Shown: positions 1 to 5,385 of the stretch, piece by piece | Layout of the letters: every line of letters begins with the position of its first letter | How positions within the stretch are numbered: the stretch's first letter is position 1 | NCBI GenBank assembly: GCA_900770645.1 | Contig: CAAGKY010000004.1 | Location: forward strand, 1 to 5,385 | DNA from: Bacilli bacterium | GTDB lineage: Bacteria > Bacillota_I > Bacilli_A > ML615J-28 > CAG-313 | Direction of reading: 5' to 3' | Length of the DNA stretch: 5,385 nucleotides | Notes under the pieces: model-generated | Database searches by the model: none | What the model was told of the DNA's origin: nothing | The model's input: only the letters and a program-made list of their open reading frames with translations | Made by a program: the position numbers and the translations under genes

Positions 1-1311
1 TTTAGTAATTACTAAATATTTACCATCATAGTCTAAAATAACACTCATCATTTTACGATCTGAATCAAATGGTAAATCGTTAATACGTTGATATTTGTTA
101 TAGATTGGGTTATTTACATATTTTTGACACGCAACAACTAAAGCAACTTCAGTTGGATCCCCAATATCTTTTCTTACACCATCTACTTCTTCTGAAACGG
201 CATCAGTACAAATACTGAAGAATTCAATCATTTTACTTGCATCTGCACTTAATGGTTCATCAATATTATGTAATCCATTACAATAGTATTTTACTACTGT
301 CATCTTATTTTGAGTAAGTGTTCCTGTTTTATCTGAACAAATAACTGAAGCACAACCTAGTGTTTCAACCGCAGGAAGTTTTTTAACAATTGCTTTTTGT
401 TTAGCCATTTTTTCAACTCCAATAGCAAGTACTACTGTAACTACAGTCGCAAGTCCTTCAGGAATTGATGCAACCGCTAAAGCAATGGCAGTCATAAATC
501 CTTCTTGGAATCCTTTACCAGCAAGTAACTCCATACCTAAAACAACTAAACATACAAAAATACAAATCATACCAATATATTTACCAATTTGATCAAGTTT
601 GATTTGTAATGGTGTTAATTCTTTTGTACTTTCCATTAATGATGAAGCAATTTTACCAATTTCTGTGTTCATTCCTGTTCCTGTAATAATTGCTTTACCA
701 CGTCCATAAGAAACATATGTTGATGAGAACATACAGTTATGCATATCACCAAGTGATACATCTTCTTTTTCAATCGTTTCAATACTCTTTGTGACTGGAA
801 CTGATTCACCAGTTAATGCTGATTCATCAATAACTAAAGAAACTGATTCAATGATTCTTCCATCAGCAGGAATAAAGTCACCAGCTTCAATACTGATAAC
901 ATCACCTGGAACTAATTCATGTGAATTAATTGAAATAAGATTTCCATCTCTTAACACTTTCGCATTAGGTGTACTTAATTTTTTTAATGCATCTAATGAT
1001 TTTTCAGCTTTACTTTCTTGATAAGTACCAAGAATCGCATTAATTAAAACAACAATTAAAATAATTAAGCTTTCAATCCAATCTTCTGGATTAATAACTA
1101 CCGAAACAACAGCTGCTATTAATAAAATAATAACCATAAAGTCTTTGAATTGTTCTAAGAAACGAACAATAATCGGTGTTTTCTTTTTTTCTTTTAAAGC
1201 ATTAGAACCATATTTTTCTAAACGTTCTTTAGCTTCTTCAGTTGTTAATCCTCTTTCTAAGTCTGTTTTAAACTCTTCTTTAACTTCAGTAATACTTTTA
1301 TTTGTTATCAT
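1..1311 (-). CDS. P2-type cation-transporting ATPase (Ca2+/Mn2+ pump family), C-terminus cut off by window edge
   Basis: This is the N-terminal 437 residues of a membrane P-type ATPase that pumps divalent cations using ATP. I see a cation-ATPase N-terminal domain (about 1-55), TM helices near 58-73 and 79-96, an actuator domain with TGES at 167-170, TM helices near 245-262 and 271-297 with the PEGL motif at 284-287, and the phosphorylation motif DKTGT at 327-331 with catalytic Asp327. GDPTE (384-388) marks the nucleotide-binding domain. The reading frame is open to the left edge, so the rest of the N domain, the P domain and TM5-10 are missing. The ATG at 1309-1311 has AAGGAGG 4 nt upstream and fits the family's N-terminus. 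PEGL plus DKTGTLTQNKM is typical of Ca2+/Mn2+ pumps (YloB, PMR1, YoaB relatives). The Mn2+-type riboswitch in its leader makes Mn2+ export the likeliest role. Ion choice depends on TM5/TM6 residues that are not visible here. Confidence 0.93.
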   Translation of the reverse strand, partial: MITNKSITEVKEEFKTDLERGLTTEEAKERLEKYGSNALKEKKKTPIIVRFLEQFKDFMVIILLIAAVVSVVINPEDWIESLIILIVVLINAILGTYQESKAEKSLDALKKLSTPNAKVLRDGNLISINSHELVPGDVISIEAGDFIPADGRIIESVSLVIDESALTGESVPVTKSIETIEKEDVSLGDMHNCMFSSTYVSYGRGKAIITGTGMNTEIGKIASSLMESTKELTPLQIKLDQIGKYIGMICIFVCLVVLGMELLAGKGFQEGFMTAIALAVASIPEGLATVVTVVLAIGVEKMAKQKAIVKKLPAVETLGCASVICSDKTGTLTQNKMTVVKYYCNGLHNIDEPLSADASKMIEFFSICTDAVSEEVDGVRKDIGDPTEVALVVACQKYVNNPIYNKYQRINDLPFDSDRKMMSVILDYDGKYLVITK

Positions 1312-1315
1312 TTTT

Positions 1316-1322
1316 CCTCCTT
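1316..1322 (-). promoter_or_regulatory. Ribosome binding site of the cation ATPase
   Basis: A full AAGGAGG Shine-Dalgarno lies 4 nt before the ATG at 1311, just after the T-tract of the leader terminator. It is outside the terminator hairpin and is not visibly sequestered. This suggests that control of the gene is by transcription termination rather than by hiding the ribosome site. Confidence 0.85.
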
Positions 1323-1368
1323 AAAATAAATAAAAAGACCTCACCAATATAAATTGGTCAAAGGTCTT
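1323..1368 (-). terminator. Intrinsic terminator of the riboswitch expression platform
   Basis: Read on the minus strand, AAGACCT (1368-1362) pairs with AGGTCTT (1341-1335). Inside it, ACCAAT (1358-1353) pairs with ATTGGT (1348-1343) around a TTAT loop, with a small TTG/G internal loop between the two helices. A T-rich run (TTTATTTATTTT) follows at once. The 5' arm overlaps the 3' end of the aptamer (GACCTTTG), so the folded aptamer and the terminator cannot form together. As no other hairpin follows prfA, this is also the first plausible terminator for the upstream operon. Confidence 0.85.
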
Positions 1369-1456
1369 GCATTTGCGATAACGCATTGATGTATCCGGTT
1401 TTGTAAACGAGTTGACGAACACATCTATAGTATAACTATATGCTACTCCCCTTTTG
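1359..1456 (-). promoter_or_regulatory. yybP-ykoY family (Mn2+-sensing) riboswitch aptamer
   Basis: The 5' block AAAAGGGGAGTAGC (1455-1442) and the 3' block GCAAGACCTTTG (1370-1359) match the conserved ends of the yybP-ykoY RNA as I recall them, and CGTCAACTCG and CCGG between them match its internal conserved loop. Helices can be drawn by hand: P1 AAAGG/CCTTT; P2 TATAG/CTATA; P3 GATGTGT/ATACATC enclosing CGTCAACTCG and CCGG; P4 TGCG/CGCA. The family is known to bind Mn2+ and to switch on exporters such as MntP, YebN-like proteins and P-type ATPases (for example YoaB of Lactococcus). The span of about 98 nt is usual. Promoter upstream, overlapping terminator and pump gene downstream all agree. 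The family call is from motif memory, without a covariance-model score. Confidence 0.92.
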
Positions 1457-1471
1457 GGATATTATAACACT

Positions 1472-1490
1472 ACAATTATATATTAATTGT
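1472..1490. repeat. Perfect 7-bp inverted repeat overlapping the -10 box
   Basis: ACAATTA and TAATTGT flank a 5-nt spacer and cover the -10 hexamer and part of the spacer of the riboswitch promoter. It could be an operator for a dimeric repressor. It does not resemble the MntR, Fur or PerR sites I know. In such AT-rich DNA, chance is a real alternative. Confidence 0.3.
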
Positions 1491-1503
1491 AAAATTTTGT
1501 CAA
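1475..1503 (-). promoter_or_regulatory. Consensus sigma-A-type promoter of the riboswitch-ATPase unit
   Basis: TTGACA (1503-1498), a 17-nt spacer and TATAAT (1480-1475) match the housekeeping consensus at every position. Transcription should start near 1468-1471, about 12-16 nt before the aptamer. The -35 box begins only 9 nt after the prfA stop codon, so the pump has its own strong promoter even though it lies directly behind another operon on the same strand. Confidence 0.9.
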
Positions 1504-1512
1504 GAATTCTAT

Positions 1513-2580
1513 TTAATTTTCTTCAACACTTAATGCACGTTTTTGTTCGAATTCAATTAAAGCTTCAATTACTGAATCAAGGCGTCCTTCCATAATACGA
1601 TCAAGTTGTTGAACAGTAAATCCAATACGATGATCAGTAACACGATTTTGTGGATAATTGTATGTTCTGATTTTTTCACTACGATCTCCACGTCCGATTT
1701 TAGATAATCTTTCAGCACCTTCTGCTTCTTCTTTTTGTTGAAGCATATAATCATATAATCTAGTTTTTAAAACTTTTAATGCATTAGCCTTATTTTCATG
1801 TTGGCTCTTACCGTCTTGACAAGATACTACAATTCCAGTTGGCATATGTGTTACACGTACAGCTGATTTTGTAGTATTAACACTTTGACCACCAGGCCCT
1901 GATGAACAGAATATATCAATTCTTACATCGTTCATATCAAGTTCCACTTCTAAATCTTCAGCCTCAGGCATTACAAGTACTGTTGCGGTTGAAGTATGAA
2001 TGCGCCCTTGTGATTCAGTAGCAGGAACTCTTTGTACACGGTGTGAACCAGATTCATATTTTAAATATGAATATACAGAATCACCAGATATCATTACACT
2101 AATTTCTGAATAACCACCAGCTTCACATGGAACAGAATCCATTATTTCTACTTTCCATCCACGAGTTTCAGCATACTTCATATACATACGATATAAGTCA
2201 CCGGCAAAAATATTACCTTCATCTCCACCAGCAGCTCCTCTGATTTCCATTATAACATTCTTTTCATCATTAGGATCCTTAGGAATTAATAATATTTTTA
2301 ATTCTTGAGTTAAGTTTTCTAATAATGCTTCAGCATCAACAAGTTCCATTTCTGCCATTTCACGAATCTCTGGATCATTTTCATGAACTAGTTCTTTTAA
2401 CTCTGTAATATTACTTTCACAAGCAAGTAATGCGCGATACTTTTCGACAATTTTTTCTAAAGCTCTTTGTTCTTTAGATAAAGCTGTCATTTTTTTAATA
2501 TCACTTACGATATTGATATCTAACAAATCTTTAGAAATTTGTTCATATCTTTCATTAATAACTTCTAGTCTATCTTTCAT
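1513..2580 (-). CDS. prfA: Peptide chain release factor 1 (RF1)
   Basis: RF1 reads UAA and UAG in the ribosomal A site and triggers hydrolysis of the peptidyl-tRNA ester. The 355-residue length is normal for the family. The N-terminal helical domain is at about 1-105. AGGDEGN (117-123) belongs to the conserved PCRF region. The PAT tripeptide at 186-188 is the stop-codon selector that marks RF1 (RF2 has SPF). The catalytic GGQ is at 230-232 within SSGPGGQSVN, and its Gln is the usual methylation target of PrmC. The ATG at 2578-2580 is preceded by AAAAGGA with a 7-nt spacing, and the gene lies 15 nt after the dnaB stop (TAATAA), so the two are probably cotranscribed. prmC, which often follows prfA, is not here; the next feature is a separate promoter. 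Confidence 0.98.
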   Translation of the reverse strand: MKDRLEVINERYEQISKDLLDINIVSDIKKMTALSKEQRALEKIVEKYRALLACESNITELKELVHENDPEIREMAEMELVDAEALLENLTQELKILLIPKDPNDEKNVIMEIRGAAGGDEGNIFAGDLYRMYMKYAETRGWKVEIMDSVPCEAGGYSEISVMISGDSVYSYLKYESGSHRVQRVPATESQGRIHTSTATVLVMPEAEDLEVELDMNDVRIDIFCSSGPGGQSVNTTKSAVRVTHMPTGIVVSCQDGKSQHENKANALKVLKTRLYDYMLQQKEEAEGAERLSKIGRGDRSEKIRTYNYPQNRVTDHRIGFTVQQLDRIMEGRLDSVIEALIEFEQKRALSVEEN

Positions 2581-2595
2581 AGTCTTATCCTTTTA

Positions 2596-4020
2596 TTATT
2601 TATCTTCTGTTTTAGTTATATATTTAGATTCTTGGAAATGACAAATAGCAGGAGTGAATACATAAGGTAAGTCACGTAATGCACCTTGGCGGTTTTTCGC
2701 AACATATAAATTAAGTATTTGTTCACTACTTTCTTCATTTTCAGTAACTTGTTCAACCTCAACAATAACCTCTTTAGCTTCTTCTTCGCCTTCTTTTTTC
2801 TTCTTTTTCGCTTTGCGATATAAGAACATTACAACGTCGGCATCTTGTTCGATACTTCCTGATTCACGTAAGTCAGCTAATCCTGGACGATTATCTTCAC
2901 GAGCTTCAGCTTGACGAGATAATTGAGATAACGCGATTACTGGAACTTCTAATTCTTGAGCAAGAATCTTTAAACTACGAGAAATTCTCGCAACTTCTTC
3001 TTGTCGATTACCACGACTATCAGATGAAGTAATAAGTTGTAAGTAGTCAATTACAACCATGTCTAAGCGTCCTGTTTGTTTTAATTGACGACACTTAGCA
3101 CGAATATCATAGATATCTGATGAATTAGATTCATCAAAATATATATTATGCATCTTTAATGTTTTACATGCATGTCCTAGTAAAACCATTTCTTTATTAT
3201 TTAATCTTCCTGTTTGAATTTGTTTCATTGGAACTTTAGATTCGTAACTGAACAAACGCATTAATAATTCATCAATACTCATTTCTAGTGAGAAAAAAGC
3301 AACATGATTATCTTTATCAGTTCGACAAGCATTCATCGCTAAGTTTAAAGCAAGGGCAGATTTACCAACTGATGGTCTAGCCGCAAGGATAATAAAATTA
3401 CCTTTTTGGAATCCAAGAGTTGTTTGGTCTAAATGTTTAAAACCAGATGAAATACCACGTAAATTATTTTTATCAGCTGTAAACATACGAATATGTTCAT
3501 ATACTTTATCAGCTGCTTGGCTCATTGGTAATAATTGACTTGTACGACGTTTTTTAATGATTGTTTGAATACGATCTTCAGCTTTATCAAGCAAAGAATT
3601 GAATGATAAATTACCAACTAAGATATCATCTGATAATTCTTTCATTTGATTTAAAAGTTCTCTTTCAATTGCTTTTTCTTTTACAATGTCAATGTATAAG
3701 TTTGCAGAAGCAGTTGAAGGAACGGTATCAACTAATTCAAATAGATATTCTTTTAATTCATCATCAATTTCGATTTTTAATCTACGCATTTCATCTAAAA
3801 TGCTTAGTGGTTCAATTTCTAATTCTTGATTATATAAAGAAACCATTGCTTGATAAATTGCTTGATGTTTTTCAGTAAAGAAATCTTTATCAATTAATTT
3901 ACCATTCGCAATATTCATAACAGTATTGTCAATAATAATACTACCTAAAACATATATTTCGGCTTCATTATTGTAAGGGACAACACGTCTGTTTGGATTT
4001 TTTTCTTCTTGTTTTGGCAT
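2596..4020 (-). CDS. dnaB: Replicative DNA helicase, DnaB family (named DnaC in Bacillus)
   Basis: This hexameric ATPase unwinds DNA at the replication fork and contacts primase. Of its 474 residues, the N-terminal domain (about 12-115) carries NEAEIYVLGSI, the family's usual NxEAE..VLGS start. A linker-helix region follows, then a RecA-like domain from about 185. Walker A is ARPSVGKS at 214-221, Walker B is MVVIDYLQLI with Asp325, and SQLSRQAEAREDNRP (365-379) plus DLRESGSIEQDAD (383-395) are the conserved H3/H4 regions. AKNRQG (441-446) holds the likely arginine finger, Arg444. Between FLYR and AKNR it carries 38 residues instead of the roughly 18 I recall in Bacillus, as a Lys-run followed by a Glu-rich stretch (403-434). 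The ATG lies 3 nt after the L9 stop, and its weak SD (GAGAAAGAG) is inside the end of that gene, suggesting translational coupling. Confidence 0.98.
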   Translation of the reverse strand: MPKQEEKNPNRRVVPYNNEAEIYVLGSIIIDNTVMNIANGKLIDKDFFTEKHQAIYQAMVSLYNQELEIEPLSILDEMRRLKIEIDDELKEYLFELVDTVPSTASANLYIDIVKEKAIERELLNQMKELSDDILVGNLSFNSLLDKAEDRIQTIIKKRRTSQLLPMSQAADKVYEHIRMFTADKNNLRGISSGFKHLDQTTLGFQKGNFIILAARPSVGKSALALNLAMNACRTDKDNHVAFFSLEMSIDELLMRLFSYESKVPMKQIQTGRLNNKEMVLLGHACKTLKMHNIYFDESNSSDIYDIRAKCRQLKQTGRLDMVVIDYLQLITSSDSRGNRQEEVARISRSLKILAQELEVPVIALSQLSRQAEAREDNRPGLADLRESGSIEQDADVVMFLYRKAKKKKKEGEEEAKEVIVEVEQVTENEESSEQILNLYVAKNRQGALRDLPYVFTPAICHFQESKYITKTEDK

Positions 4021-4023
4021 AAG

Positions 4024-4470
4024 CTACTCTTTCTCAACAACAAATAACTTGATATTAGCTAAAACTTCTTTGTGAAGTTGAATAGGAATATTGTATGTTC
4101 CTAAACTTGTAATTGTATCTTCAAAATTAATTTTACGTTTATCTAGTGTAATTCCTGTTTCTTTTTCAAACGCATCTACAACTTGTTTCATACTTACACT
4201 ACCGAATAATTTTCCTTCAGCACCAGTTTTAACAAATACTTTAACTGGTTGACTTTCAACAACTTTCTTAAGTTCTTTCATATCTTGAAGATGTTTTTCA
4301 GCTTTAATTTCAGCTTCGCGACGTTCAGCCTCAGTCTTTTTAATATTTTCAGGTGAAGCAACAATTGCTTGATCACTTCTTATTAAGTGATTAGCAAACC
4401 CAGGTTGTAATTCAATTAAATCACCTTTTTTTCCACGACCTTTAACTTCTTTTGTTAAAATAACTTTCAT
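4024..4470 (-). CDS. rplI: Ribosomal protein L9, possibly also translated alone from an internal start within the fusion
   Basis: This nested reading frame gives a 148-residue protein, the normal length of bacterial L9, beginning MKVILTKEVKGRGKKGD at the canonical N-terminus. L9 binds 23S rRNA near the L1 stalk base and helps keep reading frame. Residues about 1-50 form the rRNA-binding domain, about 50-78 the long Lys/Glu-rich connecting helix, and about 80-148 the C-terminal domain. The ATG at 4468-4470 is in the same frame as the upstream phosphodiesterase and has AAGGAA 6 nt before it. Whether free L9 is made by internal initiation, by cleavage, or only as a fusion cannot be decided from sequence; internal initiation is my inference. 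The loop GFANHLIRSDQAI departs from the usual GYARNFLIPKGLA. Confidence 0.6.
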   Translation of the reverse strand: MKVILTKEVKGRGKKGDLIELQPGFANHLIRSDQAIVASPENIKKTEAERREAEIKAEKHLQDMKELKKVVESQPVKVFVKTGAEGKLFGSVSMKQVVDAFEKETGITLDKRKINFEDTITSLGTYNIPIQLHKEVLANIKLFVVEKE

Positions 4471-5385
4471 GATTTCTTCCTTTCCAAGATATTCATCTAC
4501 TAAAGCTTTTACTTTTTCAACGATATCATTAATATCTTTAGAAGCAATTTGCGTAGCAGCATTGTTAAGATGTCCACCACCACCTAATTTTTCCATTAAG
4601 AGTTGAACATTGACTGCCCCCAAACTTCTAGCACTAATACCTATAACATCAGGTGCAATATATCCGATTGTAATACCTACATCTGTGTTATTAATCGAAA
4701 TAATTTCATCAGATATTTTCGCAAGTGTTGCGCGATCATATGTAATATCTGATCTTCCAACCGCAATCCCTACTCGTTCTTTATAGAATTCAATATTAGA
4801 AATAAATTCATTACGAGTATGTTTGTCAGTAATATCTTCTTTTAGATACTTTTTAACTATTGTCATATCTGCACCAAAGCGTTTTAACATTGAAGCAACT
4901 TCAAATGTTTTTGCGCTAGTACGATAGATAAAATTATTTGTATCTACAATAATTCCCAGTAACATCCAAGTAGCTTCTAACGCATCAAATGTTAATTCTT
5001 TATTAAAGAATTCTAATAGTTCTACAATTAACTCAACACTTGATGAAGCACTTGTTGATGAATAATAAAACTCAGGTTTAACAATTGATCCTTCACCTTG
5101 ACGATGGTGGTCAATAATACCTATATGGCGAGCTTTTTTAACTAATTTAGGTTCTGATAATAAAACATCACTTTGACAGTCAACAATCATTAATAATGTT
5201 CTATCATCTAATTTATGTAATGCTTTTGATGGATCAATAAAATCATCTAGTAATAATACATAATCATTTTTAATAGAGTCATAAATTCTTTCTACAGTCG
5301 AATCAATACTATCTGTATCGAAAACCATATATGCTTCTTTATCCATTAATTTAGCAATCTTATAAATACCAAATGTTGCCCCAAA
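4024..5385 (-). CDS. GdpP-type DHH/DHHA1 phosphodiesterase fused in frame to ribosomal protein L9; N-terminus beyond the window
   Basis: Residues are numbered from the first visible codon (5385-5383). The frame is open to the right edge and begins FGATFGIYKIA, which fits the segment just after the first DHH-family motif of GdpP. The Met at 5346 is therefore internal and the true start lies outside. Visible motifs are VDCQ with Asp69, DHHR with Asp92-His93-His94, GIIVDTNNF with Asp148, and the DHHA1 loop GGGGH at 268-272. These are metal and substrate residues of c-di-AMP phosphodiesterases, which in full-length GdpP follow two TM helices, a PAS-like domain and a degenerate GGDEF domain (none visible here). 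From residue 306 a complete L9 follows: N-terminal rRNA-binding domain, charged central helix, and C-terminal domain with GKLFGSV and DKRKI. No stop separates the halves. Separate gdpP and rplI genes followed by the helicase are standard in Bacillus, so this is a fusion of neighbours. I recall a named family for such bifunctional proteins. Confidence 0.93.
   Translation of the reverse strand, partial: FGATFGIYKIAKLMDKEAYMVFDTDSIDSTVERIYDSIKNDYVLLLDDFIDPSKALHKLDDRTLLMIVDCQSDVLLSEPKLVKKARHIGIIDHHRQGEGSIVKPEFYYSSTSASSSVELIVELLEFFNKELTFDALEATWMLLGIIVDTNNFIYRTSAKTFEVASMLKRFGADMTIVKKYLKEDITDKHTRNEFISNIEFYKERVGIAVGRSDITYDRATLAKISDEIISINNTDVGITIGYIAPDVIGISARSLGAVNVQLLMEKLGGGGHLNNAATQIASKDINDIVEKVKALVDEYLGKEEIMKVILTKEVKGRGKKGDLIELQPGFANHLIRSDQAIVASPENIKKTEAERREAEIKAEKHLQDMKELKKVVESQPVKVFVKTGAEGKLFGSVSMKQVVDAFEKETGITLDKRKINFEDTITSLGTYNIPIQLHKEVLANIKLFVVEKE
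4468..4482 (-). promoter_or_regulatory. Internal Shine-Dalgarno and ATG for L9 inside the fused gene
   Basis: The bases GGAAAGGAAGAAATC directly precede the ATG and encode Gly-Lys-Glu-Glu-Ile of the fusion linker. AAGGAA (4482-4477) sits 6 nt from the ATG, an ideal SD geometry, exactly where free-standing L9 proteins begin. This looks like the old rplI ribosome binding site kept as coding sequence. Confidence 0.6.

Noticed and set aside
791..1021. 76-codon open frame on the plus strand
   Set aside because: It lies opposite the conserved actuator-domain region of the ATPase and its translation is low-complexity Ser/Leu-rich with no recognisable family; it is an antisense shadow.
1448..1458. 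Small CCC-AAAA-GGG hairpin at the 5' end of the aptamer
   Set aside because: Three base pairs with an AAAA loop are weak and use the conserved P1/L1 bases; at most a transient competitor, not a separate element.
1461..1466. Second TATAAT, 14 nt downstream of the main -10
   Set aside because: The hexamer 17 nt upstream of it is CAATTA, a poor -35, and starting there would begin the transcript inside or next to the aptamer's P1. The upstream TTGACA/TATAAT pair is far better.
1472..1490. The promoter dyad as a terminator for prfA
   Set aside because: Its arms are only A/T apart from one pair and no T-tract follows, so it would be too unstable to stop RNA polymerase.
1569..1754. 61-codon open frame on the minus strand inside prfA
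   Set aside because: It is in another frame within the conserved C-terminal part of RF1, and its product is just the Lys/Ile-rich translation expected of AT-rich DNA.
2791..2810. A-rich run in dnaB (AAG AAA AAA GAA) as a programmed frameshift site
   Set aside because: The slippery heptamer is out of register with the reading frame, and the essential C-terminal AKNRQG motif follows in the original frame, so no frameshift is needed.
3603..3878. 91-codon open frame on the plus strand
   Set aside because: It is antisense to the DnaB N-terminal and linker region, is Leu/Gln-rich and resembles nothing; it is a shadow.
5344..5346. ATG as the start of the DHH phosphodiesterase
   Set aside because: The frame stays open for 13 more codons to the edge and these (FGATFGIYKIA) match conserved GdpP sequence, so the Met is internal.

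Overview
The window is AT-rich DNA in which every supported gene lies on the minus strand, so transcription runs from right to left. The organism looks like a low-GC Gram-positive bacterium. I infer an Erysipelotrichia-like or related Firmicutes/Mollicutes-branch member, because a GdpP-type phosphodiesterase is fused to ribosomal protein L9 and followed by the replicative helicase, and because the Shine-Dalgarno sites are purine-rich. Tryptophan codons that I checked are TGG and all stops seen are TAA or TAG, so the window does not distinguish genetic code 11 from code 4.

From right to left: (1) 5385-4024 is the 3' part of a fused gene. Its first portion is a DHH/DHHA1 phosphodiesterase of the GdpP (c-di-AMP hydrolase) type, whose N-terminus lies beyond the right edge. 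It continues in frame, without a stop, into a complete 148-residue L9. An SD-preceded ATG sits exactly at the canonical L9 start, so free L9 may also be made. (2) dnaB (4020-2596), the replicative helicase, starts 3 nt after the fusion's stop. (3) prfA (2580-1513), peptide chain release factor 1, starts 15 nt after dnaB. These three form one tightly packed housekeeping operon for signalling, ribosome, replication and translation termination.

(4) The 201-bp gap 1512-1312 is entirely regulatory. It holds a perfect-consensus sigma-A-type promoter (TTGACA, 17 nt, TATAAT) starting 9 nt after the prfA stop. Next come a yybP-ykoY (manganese-sensing) riboswitch aptamer, an overlapping intrinsic terminator, and a strong ribosome binding site. 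(5) 1311-1 is the first 437 residues of a P2-type cation-transporting ATPase that runs off the left edge. The riboswitch implies that it exports Mn2+ (perhaps Ca2+ as well) and is made when Mn2+ is plentiful.

No mobile element, CRISPR array, tRNA or rRNA was seen. The most notable items are the Mn2+ riboswitch and what it implies for the pump, the GdpP-L9 fusion with its retained internal start, and the absence of a separate terminator after prfA, which leaves the riboswitch terminator as the apparent end of the housekeeping operon.
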